From Apostichopus japonicus (Eukaryota > Echinodermata > Holothuroidea > Aspidochirotida > Stichopodidae): a stretch of DNA of 64,000 nucleotides. The notes under the pieces are model-generated. The model saw nothing but the letters and a program-made list of their open reading frames with translations. It ran no database searches and was not told the origin of the DNA. How positions within the stretch are numbered: the first letter of the stretch is position 1; each line of letters opens with the position of its first letter. The DNA lies in NCBI RefSeq assembly GCF_037975245.1, contig NC_092568.1, positions 13,851,501 through 13,915,500 of the forward strand, written 5' to 3'. This document shows positions 12,861 to 24,680 of the stretch, one piece after another. A program made the translations under genes and the position numbers.

Positions 12861-13208
12861 CTGTGAAAAAACAAATTCCCAGTAGATGTAAATACACAAG
12901 TATTTCTGCTGGCAGCTGGCAGACTATTAAATAATGTAGTATTTAATTCAACATTGTGTTTAAGATGGAAATACTCAGCAGTTCAGAAAAGATTAGAAAC
13001 ATTGAATGAGCAGTTAGTGAGAACAGGTTGGTGCAAAATCATGAATGTCTGTATATGATGCATAAAATACCATCAGTGCAAAAAGTTGTGGTTCAATGTT
13101 TTCTTTCATCCTGACATGTGGATACAGTTGCTAAAGAAAGTTGCTGCAGTTTTTTGTTTTAATAAAACAATAAGTCACAACTATTTGCCAAGTTTGGGAT
13201 TAAAGTTG

Positions 13209-13312
13209 AAGGTTTACAGTCTTGTATGAGGCTTGTTTACAGTCTTGTTTACAGTCTTGTTTACAGTCTTGTTTACAGTCTTGTTTACAGTCTTGTTTAC
13301 AGTCTTGTATGA
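13209..13312. repeat. 12-base tandem repeat
   Basis: Seven to eight copies of TTTACAGTCTTG, bounded on both sides by TATGAGGCT. A short open frame across it is a by-product of the 12-base period. Confidence 0.95.
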
Positions 13313-13429
13313 GGCTAACGCCTCCTCACATGACTTTACAACTTAACCCCTGGTCATTGGTAACTTGTCACACCCACACACCAAAGTGTGCACAATTCAA
13401 TCAATCTCTCCTGGGGCACCACAGTGCAC

Positions 13430-13660
13430 CACAACCACGTGTCCCCCGGGGGACTTCCCATAGGGTGCAGCCACAAACCGGCGCACGCAACTATATTTAC
13501 AAGTTACCTCGCAGGTCCCCATTTATACACCTGGGTGAAGAGAGGCAATGGAGATAAAGCGCCTTGCCCAAGGACACAACGCAATGATCTGGCCAGGGCT
13601 TGAACCTGTAATCCTTAGATCACAAGTCCACTGCCTTAACCACTTGACCACAACGCCCTC
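13430..13660 (-). mobile_element. tRNA-derived SINE
   Basis: On the minus strand the copy starts near 13660 with GGCGTTGTGGTCAAGTGG, which holds an A-box (TGGTCAAGTGG). About 40 bases later a B-box (GGTTCAAGCCC) follows, as in a tRNA-Leu/Ser-type pol III promoter. Downstream comes a body with CTTGGGCAAGGCGCTTTATC and CACCCAGGTGTATAAATGGGG, a central sequence seen in many invertebrate SINEs. It is not a tRNA gene: no acceptor stem closes. Confidence 0.8.
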
Positions 13661-13789
13661 ACATTGGCTTTACTTTCTTCAATAAATGAAGAATCTAACC
13701 AGAATGCAAAAATGCATTGTGGCTTTGATGATGTAACATGAGCAGTTTTCTCAATGAATCTGACGTAATGTATAGTGAGGGTGTACATG

Positions 13790-14400
13790 TTTAAAAGGTT
13801 ACATGATTTTAATTCTGATGACCCCAAATGACCTTTGACCTCCACCAAAACAATAGGCTACTTAAAATCAATGTGGTACTTCTATACACTGAATAAGAGG
13901 TCGGCCCAAGCTTCCAGTATTGAGATCTTGTGATTACAAGGTTTTCATAGTTTGACCCCTGGTGACCCCAAATGACCTTTGATCTCCACCAAAACAATAG
14001 ACTTTTAGAACTCAATGTGGTTCTTCTACACACTAAATATGAAGTCTGCCCATGCTACCCATCTTGAGATATCGTGTTTACAAGGCTTTCACAATTTGAC
14101 CCCTGGTGACCCCAAATGACCTTTGACCTCCACTAAAAACAATAGGCTTCTTTTACTCAATGTGGTTCTTCTACACATCAAATATAAAATTGGTCTGACC
14201 CTCACTTCTTGAGATATCATGTTTACAAGGTTTTCACAATTTGACCCTTGGTGACCCCAAATGACCTCCACCAAAAACGATAGGCTTCTTGTACTTAATG
14301 TGGTTCAACTACACACCAAATATGAAATTGGTCTGAACTTCCCATCTTGAGAAAACGTGTTTTCAAGCTGGGCGTCACAAACCCACACACACCATACGAA
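13790..14400. repeat. DR1-bearing tandem repeat, four units
   Basis: Four clean units of about 145 bases. Each contains GTTTACAAGG.TTTCA, a TTTGACCCCTGGTGACCCCAA segment and ATGACCTTTGACCTCCACC or a close variant, then AACAATAGGCTTCTT. The exact 13-mer TGACCTTTGACCT occurs at 13829-13841 and 14117-14129; the other two units carry a substitution or a deletion. Confidence 0.9.
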
Positions 14401-16180
14401 TGAAAAGGTAACGATTATCATCAAAACCAAAAAGCAGTCCAGGTGAAGTAAACAAATAGACACGAATGATAGCGACATACAGTATAAGTTTCACAAGCTT
14501 AGTAGGCAAAGCTGTGAAAACTTGGCTGCATAGCTGCAACAAGTACCAAACTTAGCATTAATGTAATTATTCTGCGAAAATGAGTATTTTAGAAAGGTAG
14601 AACGTAGTTTAAACCATACTAAGTAAGCATTAACTTGTTAGTTATCCACTAACTTGACTATGCAGTCAAGATTTATGGTAAACTTAGTAAATAACCTTCA
14701 AAATTAACAGCAACACTACACCAAACATTTCTTGTCTGATTTACAGGCTGACAGAAAATAGCTGTCTACTATGTAACCTTGGAAGTACCAATTCATAAGT
14801 TTTCACTCTCAAAATAGGACAAATGACAATGTTGTGCATTATGATACCAATGACAGGGTTGGGGATCCATTTTTTGTGAGAATGTTCTTTGGTTGAGTTA
14901 TTAGAATTCTGAAAACAATTATGGACTTGTATTAACAGAAGACTGAACTGATGTTACGATGCCACATCAATTTTAACCGTATGAGCATGTCAGATGTGCA
15001 GAAACATGGCCGATTAAAACAGAGATACAGGTATTTATAGAAACATTAGTAGCATTAACAACCAAACAACCAGAAAGGTACAATGTTCATATTATCATAA
15101 TGCAACATTAGTTTCTCAAACAACAGTGATCGTGACAACAAAATTGTTTGGAGCACAAAATTGGGGGTCTATGAATGTATTCGTGAAAATTCATCATTTT
15201 ATATTGCAAAAATTGACCAAACTGTTCAAATGTACAAACAGAGATAAGGAAGACAGTTCGCGAATGACAGTTTAAACGGAAATGAAAATAAACAGGAAAA
15301 GTCCACAGAAATGTGAGAGATTGCAATCAAGCTTTCTGCAAGAAGACATTTATGTTTGTTTAACTTGATAACTTCAGAGGTAGAGAATAATTTCAAAAAA
15401 GAAATAGCTGACGGGAGAAGGACAGAACCAAAGCAAAGGACAAACTCTAAGTAAATTTGCAGACAAAACAATTTAGAGACGCGAGTTGAATTTGTCTAGT
15501 CAGAGTTAGTCTGTGTCATAAGGCTGATTGCATGCACACACACACCCCGAACACATAATTTGACTAAAACAAACCCAAAAGTGAACTGTGTTGTTAGCAT
15601 GCAGATTTATCTACAGATCCTTGAATGTGAAAGCTGTGTATCTTACGATTACCAGTGCTAGTCATTTGTAGGTTAATTGTTCTGCTTTCTGCACTGATTT
15701 AGATAAACTGATATAGTAACACATATGTCACTACCTACCTAGTGTGGTGCTGCTGTTGTCAACAAGTTCTAGCTGTACATTAACAAAGCTATTTTGCAGT
15801 GCTCCCGAACTTGCTAAAAGAAACTATATAACGTAACTGGAACGCCACATTACATTAAACTTGGAGGACTCTGAGAAAGGTAAGCCAATTTACAAATGAA
15901 CGGTTACATAAACACAGCCATTAAGTAGATAACTCATGTGTTAATACTTATTCCAATTGAAGAAAGTTACTCAAGGCCTAAAGCTTAACATTAGGCCTAG
16001 AAACTTCACCTACCCCCCCCCCCCCAGGCACTATACTGTACCTAGGCTTTAGTGGCTAAGTAATAACTCCTTATCACTTTTACAGCACATGAAACACTGA
16101 ATGTAATCTAATGTGTAACGTGCAAATCAAACTTTTGTACTGGATAAGGTGGATCCACATACCAAGTATGACGTCCATCT
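14401..16180. other. Intergenic, nothing recognised
   Basis: AT-rich sequence between the unrecognised gene and the transposon cluster. No exon or known element. The 5' flank and promoter of the unrecognised gene may lie here, but no motif identifies it. Confidence 0.35.
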
Positions 16181-16184
16181 AATT

Positions 16185-16570
16185 ATACATTTTGACTTAT
16201 CCCGTTTACCAGAGTTTCATAATTTAACAAGTTGACCTCAAATGACCTTTGACCACTGCTGAAGCAATACAGATCTTGTACTCATTACGTTGCATCCATG
16301 ATACACTTTATACCAAGTTTTACTCTTGGGATTACAGTTAACAAGGTTTCTGACTTTGACCTCAAATGACCTTTGACTCCCCAGAAAGCAAAAGGGTACC
16401 TGTACTTTACTAAGGTGGTTCCACCCTACCATGAATGAAATTCATCCAAGCTTTACTTCTGGAGGTATCATCTTTACAAGGTTTTGGACTTCTTGACTTT
16501 ATTATAAAGTGACCTTTAACTATCACAGAAAACAACAGGATTCTCTTAATTTATATATATTAGGGGATCC
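16185..16570. repeat. DR1-type repeat, three diverged units
   Basis: Units at about 16185, 16330 and 16460 share ACAAGG.TTT, TTGACCTCAAATGACCTTTGAC and the downstream GTACT...AAGGTGG.TCCA.C segment. The core is one or two bases off the exact 13-mer. Confidence 0.75.
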
Positions 16571-17213
16571 ACATGACAAGTAAGAAGTTAGTCCAAACCT
16601 ACGTGCTTCATTTTGTTCGTATAACCTAGCCCTACAATATGGGCTAGTCTGTATCTCTCGTTTGGCTAGTTAGTCCAGAATGGAAAGGTGGATCTTCAGG
16701 GGAAAGCAGACCTCACAGTTATTTTCACGTGGCGTGACAGATATAGGCTACAGTAGTGCCACTTACAGAAGAGTCTGGAGCGAGCCACTTGTTGGAAAAT
16801 TAAATTTATACCATTCTATAAGGTTACTCGACCGTAACTTGATTGTGCTCTACTCTTACAAATTAGCATAATAATAGTAAATACCAGCAATTAGCGTGGC
16901 AAACTCTTAAAGTAACATGATTCTGCATCAACATATACTGTATATGGCTACTGTTGAGTCGTAAACACATTGAACAATACCATCAAGTTCTTGAAGTGAA
17001 CTTTTGTGGTACAATGGCTTTAACATTTGATCAGACGAAACTAGGTACAAACTAGGTACAAACTAGGACATGAAACATTACTGCTTTTGGAGAACAATGT
17101 TTACTGTTCCTTGAAACGTGCATTTCTTGAATATATACATTTGCTGCTGTACAGTATTCCCAATCAGTAACGTTAGGCTGTGGCCTATCATTTAGATGTA
17201 ACTTACGTAAGTG

Positions 17214-18299
17214 CAGCGGCGGCGGAACCGGGGGGGGGGCTTGGGGGGCTCAGCCCCCCCAATGAAAAAGTTGAGGGGGCAAATGCATGATAAGCCCCCC
17301 CAATATTTACCAAGGCTCCGAAACGTGCATCTGTCCATTTTTCAATGCATACTTGTCGATCTGTCCGATGCACACGTATACTATATAGGTGTAATCATTT
17401 TAGTAATTGCTGGGGGACCCTCGGCCCGTCCCCTGGCTATAGACCACATTGTCACCCCAACCGCGTCTTCACGCCCCGTGAAAAGTGGAAGCAGTGAGTG
17501 TGAGTACCAGAAAGCGTAACACAACTTCGTCTTAGGCCAATGACTTGCCTCATTTCAGCCAGTTCTCCAACATCCCCTTACTTAGTGGCGGAGCGTCCAT
17601 ATATACAGTCAGGGGCGGATGCCCCCCCCCCCTGACGGACTCAAATGGACTGCTGGCACCCTTTTCAGCTTTTCACTATACTTTTTACTTATTCGCTATT
17701 ATTGACTATTTTATTGCGCTCTCATATACCTATTGACATTTGTCATATTCTGTTGGTGTAATTTTCCGACAAAATGGCGACGACACCTATTTATTCTCCG
17801 TTTATCTGCAAATTAGCAAGGCCCGGAAAGGGTCATTTCCTGCAATCTAGGGAGTATCTTTACTCAAAATTTTCTGTACGCTCCGCGCCAACCTGTGGTG
17901 GCGTTCCGCTTAGATAGTGTCGAAAGCGCCCCTACAGACCATTCTTGCCCCCCCCGACCAATACCCCTAGCTCCGCCACTGCCCTTACTACACTCAAAAA
18001 CGTCTTTGCGAGTACACTACGAGTATAATAGCTACTCTCTTAAAACAACATCGAATATACAAATTACAATGTTTTTACAGACTTTTACGTGCAATCTGAG
18101 ATTGCAGACTTGAGACCCATATTTTAGGGCTAGGTATTCGCAGCATAAAACACACGGGAAGTGCCGTTTCCGGCCATCTGGGGATTTGAAATAACCCAAA
18201 CTTTTCTTGTACGCTCCGCGCCAACCGATGGTGGCGCTCCGCTTAGATAGTCTCCACACATTAGCCCCCCCCAATAATTTTTCCGTTCCGCCGCGCCTG
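17214..18299. mobile_element. hAT-like non-autonomous element, 1,086 bp, with nested element
   Basis: Perfect 8-base target duplication CGTAAGTG (17206-17213 and 18300-18307). Termini are CAGCGGCGGCGGAACCGGGG and, inverted, CAGGCGCGGCGGAACGG. No transposase frame. A second element (17583-17981) lies inside it with its own duplication. Near 18213 it has the hairpin motif GCGCCAACCGATGGTGGCGC followed by TCCGCTTAGATAG. An inverted, near-identical relative is at 26092-28166. Confidence 0.9.
17583..17981. mobile_element. hAT-like MITE, 399 bp, nested
   Basis: Perfect 8-base target duplication CCCTTACT (17575-17582 and 17982-17989). Termini are TAGTGGCGGAGC and, inverted, CAGTGGCGGAGC. It carries a GCGCCAACCTGTGGTGGCG hairpin near 17887. 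Same family as 26409-27796 and 28842-29233. Confidence 0.92.
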
Positions 18300-18669
18300 C
18301 GTAAGTGTTAATATCAACAGTGTTCTGACATTGACTAGTCATCAGTGTTGTACAACTGTCTTTTGGTGGTTCAATTCCTTGGAATGCTGCTTTCAGCAAA
18401 TTTGAACATTGCCTCTATTGTTTATTCAACGCCTCAAAAATTTTAAGAACATTAAATTGCCAGCATTGCTAATTGTTGTTGGGTCTGTAGGGCCATGGTT
18501 TGTTTCTGACGATGAGTGTCTCTGTGCGGGTCCCCTTCTGCTGGAACCTTCCTGCGGAAAATTCTTTGGCCAGAAAAGGAGAGCCAGTATCCTAGATCTT
18601 GCCTCCAACCAAGGCCACAATATTGGAGATACCATTGGTCGACCGTCTCACGATGAGACTATCTACCGA

Positions 18670-19087
18670 GTCCAGGTTTTTCAATGATTATCCAGGATTT
18701 TCAACCGAAAATCCATGTTTTTCAACAATATACCTGGTTTAACGCTAGAAACACCAGGAATATCGCTGATAAACTTGGAATATCCAACAAACACTTAGAT
18801 AAACCTGGAATATTGATCCAAAACTTGGATTATTGCCGATAATCTTGAAAAACCTGGATTGTCGGTTCAAAAAATGACTACTGACAAAATCCTTGATTTT
18901 CGACAGATAATCGAACAATTTTCCTGGCTTATTCCCAAAAATCCAAGATTATCACAAGAAAATGCAGGGTTATCGGCGATAAATTTGTATTACCATGTTA
19001 TAAACTTGGATTTTTTGACTGATAAACTTGGATTTTCAACCGATAATCAAAGTTTATCCTGAATTAACCTGGATTCTCACATGAAAA
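18670..19087. repeat. Degenerate minisatellite, left part
   Basis: Irregular units of about 20-25 bases built on variations of GATAATCCAGGTTTTT and GATAAACCTGGAATAT. The array is interrupted by the LTR retrotransposon and resumes at 24199. Confidence 0.8.
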
Positions 19088-19361
19088 ATTTTATATCTTG
19101 GAAAAGGTGTAAAGAAAACCGAAAGGTTCCAAGAGAGACATATTACAAAGTACCCGGAGACGGTCTTTCGTGGTCAACAGCCTGAGTGTGTCTGAGTAGT
19201 TTATTTTCACTACATTATTAGAATACAATACATTGGTATGCATGGCCTTTCATAAGGTATGCACGGCCGTTCATAATACTTAGGGTGGTGTGCACACGAT
19301 CTACATATTGCACACAAACTTCTTTTATTTGCACATGTCACTAAACTCTTAATATATAACA
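19088..19361 (-). repeat. 3' LTR of the gypsy element
   Basis: 274 bases, near-identical to 23927-24198. Immediately preceded in element orientation by the polypurine tract CAAGGGAGGAT (19362-19372). Confidence 0.93.
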
Positions 19362-19607
19362 ATCCTCCCTTGTAGCTAAGAGACCACTATTTTATTATTG
19401 CAACAACGAACATATAATATAGCAAAATATTCACGGAAAATATCAATTCACTTTGACAAGTAATCTACTACAAAAATACTACACGACTAAACTATTGGAG
19501 ATATCAAAATATACAACTTTCACATACACAAACCAATAACATCACTGACATACCGAATCATGAAACATGATATAAAGATACACTATTGATGTCTGTCGAA
19601 CATAAAG

Positions 19608-21119
19608 TTACAAATTTAAAAACTTAGGTGGTCGGACAACTCTACCGGACCTGGTTTTTACGACACAAGAATCTCCAGGACTAGAAAGTTTTGAACTAGG
19701 TTCGGTTTTTGCTGGCGTAGAAATAGGGGTTTGCTCATCAAAGTGTTGAAATTTAGAATCAATAGGAATATTAGATGAAGCTTTAGATGGAGACGTATTA
19801 ACAGATGGTGAGGGATCTGGCTTGATTTCTGGAACCATAGAAGTATGTGGTACAGAAGGAAACCTTATGGCACTGGGTGAAAACCTGGTATCCTGATTTG
19901 GATTTTCAATATCCATTTCAGGATTAGCATTTTGACGTTTAGAATCATCATGCCTGAGGTGATTAGCATGCACATACCGACGGTTGTTCCCTGGTGTTCT
20001 AACCAAATAGGTTTGTGGACCTTTAACCTCAACTATTGTCCCAGGTATCCACTTAACCTTTCCTCCTCTCAAATGTCGGACTTTTACCGACTGGTATAGG
20101 TCGAAGGATAACATTTTCTTGATAGAATTTAGATTTAGCCTGACGGTACTCAACCGAACGTTTTAGAGATGGCTTAACAAGTGTAAGCTTGGTTCGGGGA
20201 GCTCTTTTCAAAAAGAGCTCTGCTGGGGTCTTTTCAGTAGTTGTGTGGGGAATATTTCTATACTGAAATAGAATGTGTGCAACCTTATGCTGTAAACTAG
20301 CAAACTTTGTTTCTGATTTCTTAAACATTCTCTTGAAAGTTTGAACATGTCTTTCTGCCAAGCCATTGCTAGAAGGGTGGTATGGAGGGGTCAAAGTACA
20401 GTATGTTGAACAGAGTTAGTTTGAAGAAAACTTTTAAATTCCTCTGCAATGAACTGTGGACCATTATCAGTCACAACTTGTACAGGAAGACCAAACTGAG
20501 CAAATACTGTTCGCAACTTGGACACCGTAGCCGAAGCTGTTGTACTCGACATGGGGAAAACTTCAAGCCACTTAGAATGACTATCAACCAGTAACAGAAA
20601 CTGTTGGCCATTAATTTCTGCAAAGTCTAGGTGAATTCTCTGCCATGGTTCGGTAGCCCAAGGCCAAAGAATTAGGGGTGTTTTCCTTGGGGTGTTCTGT
20701 TCATTTGAACAAACAGAACAATATCTAACTAGGTCCTCAATGTCATAATCCATGCCTGGCCACCAGACAAAAGATCTACCCAGAGATTTCATACGAGACA
20801 TACCGGTGTGACAATCATGCAATTCATTTAAAATGTGTTGCTGACATTGTTGCGGAATAATAACACGTCTACCCCATAATATGCAACAATTTTCTTATGA
20901 AAGCTCTAACCGTCTTGTCCAATATGGTTTCAATTCCTCCTCCTCACAATGTTTTGGCCATCCAGACAAGGTATATTCGTATACTTTTGTTAAAACAATG
21001 TCTTTGTTAGTGGCCTTCGCAATCGTCTCAGCTGTAACAGGAAGCTGATCGACTACGGTAGAAAAAACATAACATTCATCAGGATCTGTAATTTGAGTTA
21101 ATTTGTCTTGTAATGGCAA
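19608..21119 (-). pseudogene. Integrase of the gypsy element, frame broken
   Basis: Fragments at 20895-21119, 20391-20822, 20053-20394 and 19608-20153. They contain the HHCC zinc finger end (VRYCSVC), the core Asp residues (HLDFAEI, VTDNGPQF) and the core Glu in SSNGLAERHVQTF. A C-terminal segment with WIPGTIVEV and YLVRT, as in the integrase C-terminal domain, and a Ser/Pro-rich tail ending in RPPKFLNL follow. A stop after 20895 and frameshifts near 20394 and 20100 disrupt it. Confidence 0.88.
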
Positions 21120-21124
21120 TCTAC

Positions 21125-22344
21125 TTAAAAGATCCGCATTGGCGTTTTGTGTAGAAGTGCGATAGACTCATATTGATAACCCGCTAAAATTAGAGCCCAG
21201 CGTTGCATCCGCGCTGCAGCTAAAGGCGGTATCGCTGACTTTGGACCAAATATGCGGGTCAAAGGTTGGTGGTCTGTCACCAAGGTAAATTTACAACCAT
21301 AAAGATACAAGTGGAACTTCTTTAACCCGAATATTATAGCAAGCCCCTCTTTATCAATTTGGGCATAGTTTTTCTCTGCTGAACTGAGTGTCCTGGAAGC
21401 ATAGGCTATAGGACGCTCAGTACCATCGCTTAACTTGTGGCTTATAATCGCACCTAACCCATAGGGACTCGCGTCTACGCTCAATACCAGTGTTTTCGTA
21501 GGGTCATAATGAATTAGTACTTTATCACCTGTTAGGACAGTTTTTACATACATGAAAGCTTGCTCGCACTCATTGGACCAACTCCATTCCGACTTGTGTT
21601 GCAGCAATGTATACAAGGGGTGAAGTTTGGAAGCTAAATTTTCAACAAACTTGCCATAGTAATTAACTATTCCCAAAAACAACTTTAGCTCTGAAACATT
21701 GGTAGGTCTTGGCGCACGCATTATTGCTTCAATTTTGCCTTGAACTGGTTGAATGCCCTTACCGCTTAGATCATGACCTAAATATTGGACTTGTGGTTTG
21801 AAGAATTGACATTTGCTTGCATTTAAGCGCACATTATACTTATCAAGTCTATCGAACAGAAGTCTTAGAATCTTAAGATGTTCTTCGACATTGTTTGTCG
21901 CAACAAGAATATCATCCACATAACAAAATACACGAGGAATACCAGTCAATATTTTGTCCATAGTGGATTGAAATAGCACAGGAACCGTTTTTACGCCGAA
22001 ACAGAGACGCTTAGGAGCTAATAAACCTTTATGCGTATTCAAAACTAGCAACTGCGCCGATTCTGCATCTAAGAACAATTGATTGAATGCACCAGTTAGA
22101 TCGATTACAGAATATACTTTGGGTTGTGAGCCTTCCTGAGCCAATTTCGCAAACAAATCTTGCACATTAGGAAGCCATCATCTTCAATTACACTATTGAC
22201 CTGTTTGTAGTCTCCACAGACCCTTACAGATCCATTTGCTTTAGGTACATGTACAGTGGGGGACGCCCACTTACTAGACGTTACTGGGGTTAGGATATCT
22301 GCTTCAATTAGCCTATTATATTCTTGTTCCACCTTGTCAACCAT
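21125..22344 (-). pseudogene. Reverse transcriptase and RNase H of the gypsy element, frame broken
   Basis: Two overlapping frames (22105-22344 and 21125-22165). The first has the RT entry motif (SPTVHVPKANGSVRVCGDYK). The second has the SVIDLTGAF box, the catalytic YVDDILV, the RNase H start (SVDASPYGLGAI) and TDHQPL. A frameshift lies between 22105 and 22344. Confidence 0.9.
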
Positions 22345-23315
22345 GGAATAAGGAACGGCTCTAGACTTTTGATACTGTAAGTCGATTTTGCATTCGGTTT
22401 TAATTTCAGAGAAGCTGTAAAATCTTTAATCCCTGTATCTTTATCAGAAAATAGTTTACGATGCTTCTCTAGAAGCTCACGAAAACCTTCAGGATCACAA
22501 GGTTGGCAAGTAGGAAGCACAATTTCAGATTTTCTTAAAGCACCAATGTCACCCAAGTGATTTTGACCTTTTTGTCTCAACTGCGGTTCGGATTTCACAG
22601 TGAATATTTGGTTCCAATCTAAGTTTATCTTTTGCAATAAATCTCGACCAAACAAAGATGGGCATTTACCTTGTACAATAATGATATCAGCCAGGTGGGA
22701 AGGGCTAGACTTAAACTTAACAGGTACACTAACGTAGCCTAATGTAGGAATTAGCTCACCTGTATAACTGCGTAAAGCAAAATCACACTTCTTTAAAGGG
22801 TACATATTGGCTAACTCTGACATGTAAGCAGATTCTGAAATCGTTGACCTAGTAGCACCAGTGTCAATTTCCATTGAAATATTCTCTGCCTTCCCTTTCC
22901 CTACCGACATACGAATCATGTAAGGTGACACACTGTAATTACTAGTGACATTGTATAGTCCAAAACCTTCAGACTGGTACCTTTCATCCTGAACACCATC
23001 AAGATACACGCTGTCCTCTGCCTTCTGATTGCCATCGGCCACGTGCTTGGTATTAGCATGTCCCGCTTTGAAATGATTTGGTCTTAACCCTCCTCTGTGC
23101 CTGGTGTTGGTATTTTCACTGGAACCATGTTGTCCTCCAGAGCGACATACCCGCTGTAAGTGACCTTTCCGTTTACAGTTATGGCACGTAACTTCCTTGC
23201 ATGGGCAATCAGCTCGCTTGTGCTCACCTCCACAGCCCTTACATTTGTAACGAAATGAGCCTCGACTGCCATGGGCTTTGCCTTTGAAGCGATGGGTTGG
23301 TTGTCCACTATACAC
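22308..23315 (-). pseudogene. Nucleocapsid zinc knuckle and aspartic protease of the gypsy element
   Basis: The 335-codon frame carries a CCHC knuckle (CHNCKRKGHLQRVC) and, mid-frame, the protease active site (MEIDTGATRSTIS). A linker toward reverse transcriptase follows. The frame shifts relative to gag upstream and to reverse transcriptase downstream. Confidence 0.88.
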
Positions 23316-23329
23316 GGCATTAGTTGCGT

Positions 23330-23875
23330 CTATATTAGTTGTATGCAGGTAATCTTTGGTAGCAATACAGTATAAGCCATTTCATCAGCTAAGCATTTAT
23401 TTTTAGCCTTGTCAAAAATTAGATCAGCCATGGATAGTAGATGCGTTTGAGTTTTGGACATTTTGGCATGTAATCCAGAAACCAAACGGTCACGTAGGGC
23501 TTCTTCCAAAAAGGTCCCGAAATTGCAATGGGCACTTACGTTTTTGAGTCTGACTATGAAGCATGATATAGATTTGTTCTCCCCTTGGGTAGCTGTCCAG
23601 AATCTATGTCTTTCTGCGATGACGATTGGACGTGGTGAATAGTGATCCTGTAGTAGTTTCTTTAAATCTCCGTAACTCTTAGTGTTCGGTAGATTAGGAC
23701 TACATAAATCTTTCAATAATCTGTAGGCGATTACACCCACCACAGCAAGGAAAAAGTTAGCACGTTTTTCCTCTGCTACATCATTCGCTGCGATGAAAGC
23801 GTCACATCTATCTGCGTAATCTGCAAACAGTTCCAGCTTTTCGTCGAAAACTCCGACATGGCCGAAAACAGCCAT
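23330..23875 (-). pseudogene. gag capsid region of the gypsy element
   Basis: A 181-codon frame starting MAVFGHVGVFDEKLELF, then a helical retrotransposon gag domain (ERHRFWTATQGENKSIS, LRDRLVSGL). It stops just before the zinc-knuckle region, which is in another frame. Confidence 0.85.
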
Positions 23876-23908
23876 TATTTCATTGGCTTGTTTAGCGTAT
23901 ATTATATA

Positions 23909-23926
23909 ACAGCATCCTCGTCGCCA
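23909..23926 (-). other. Primer-binding site of the gypsy element
   Basis: Directly after the 5' LTR the minus strand reads TGGCGACGAGGATGCTG. The leading TGG is the expected complement of a tRNA CCA end. I have not matched it to a specific tRNA. Confidence 0.6.
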
Positions 23927-24198
23927 ATTTTATATCTTGGAAAAGGTGTAAAGAAAACCGAAAGGTTCCAAGAGAGACATATTACAAAGTACCCGGACGG
24001 TCTTTCGTGGTCAACAGCCTGAGTGTGTCTGAGTAGTTTATTTTCATTACATTATTAGAATACAATACATTGGTATGCATGGCCTTTCATAAGGTATGCA
24101 CGGCCGTTCATAATACTTAGGGTGGTGTGCACACGATCTACATATTGCACACGAACTTCTTTTATTTGCACATGTCACTAAACTCTTAATATATAACA
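23927..24198 (-). repeat. 5' LTR of the gypsy element
   Basis: 272 bases, starting TGTTATATATTAAGAG on the minus strand and ending GATATAAAAT before the primer-binding site. It lacks a GA pair present in the other LTR and differs at two more bases. Confidence 0.93.
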
Positions 24199-24680
24199 AA
24201 AAACATTAATAATTGGTTCAAAACGTTGACTACTGGCTAAAATCCTGGATTTTACCCCGATTATCAGCCAGATTATCAGAGTTTATCGAATGATATTCCA
24301 AGTTTATCTGTTGATAATCAAGCTTCATCAGTTAAGCAACCTGGATCATCTGATAAAGTTTTCTTTAAATTCCTGTTTTTTTTTTACCGGTAAATCCAAG
24401 AATGTTGCAGATAAACTTTTCAACTATAATCCAGGTTTGCCTGATTATCCAGGTTTTTGCGGATAGTCCATTTTTTTGCCAATAATCCAGGTATTTTGCT
24501 GATAATCCACGTTTTGTGACCGACAATCCAAGTTTTGGCAGATACTCCAGGTTTTTTAAGCGATAATCCATCTTTATCTTTGAAAGACTTGAATATTCTG
24601 TTCATAAACCTGGATTATCTAGTGAAAAATGAGGATTGTCAGTCAATATTCCTGGAATATCGAATGATTGGGCTTTTAAC
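24199..24680. repeat. Degenerate minisatellite, right part
   Basis: Continuation of the array at 18670-19087, with the same CCAGGTTTTT and ATAATCCA motifs. The two parts together were one array before the LTR element inserted. Confidence 0.8.

Larger units (their letters stand above)
19088..24198 (-). mobile_element. Ty3/gypsy LTR retrotransposon, SURL/Mag-like, degenerate frames
   Basis: A 5.1-kb element on the minus strand. LTRs lie at 23927-24198 (5') and 19088-19361 (3'), with a primer-binding site next to the 5' LTR, a polypurine tract next to the 3' LTR and an AAAA flank on both sides. Frames in order are gag, zinc knuckle, protease, reverse transcriptase, RNase H and integrase, the Ty3/gypsy order with integrase after RNase H. 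The reading frame changes at least five times and has at least one stop, so it cannot encode an intact polyprotein as written. The LTRs differ by only two substitutions and one 2-base indel, indicating recent insertion. Family placement is by resemblance of the pol motifs to echinoderm SURL elements. Confidence 0.93.

Noticed and set aside
13222-13557. 111-codon frame with repeated CLQS
   Set aside because: Product of the 12-base tandem repeat followed by the SINE body.
13575-13660. tRNA gene on the minus strand
   Set aside because: A- and B-boxes are present, but the acceptor stem does not close and a SINE body follows, so it is a SINE.
17211-18399. Several frames of 60-100 codons on both strands
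   Set aside because: They fall inside the hAT-like element and its mirror copy, with no known domain; openness follows from GC-rich composition.
18409-18687. 92-codon plus-strand frame
   Set aside because: Looks moderately protein-like but has no recognised motif, and it runs directly into the minisatellite. I saw no splice-site or start context to support a gene.
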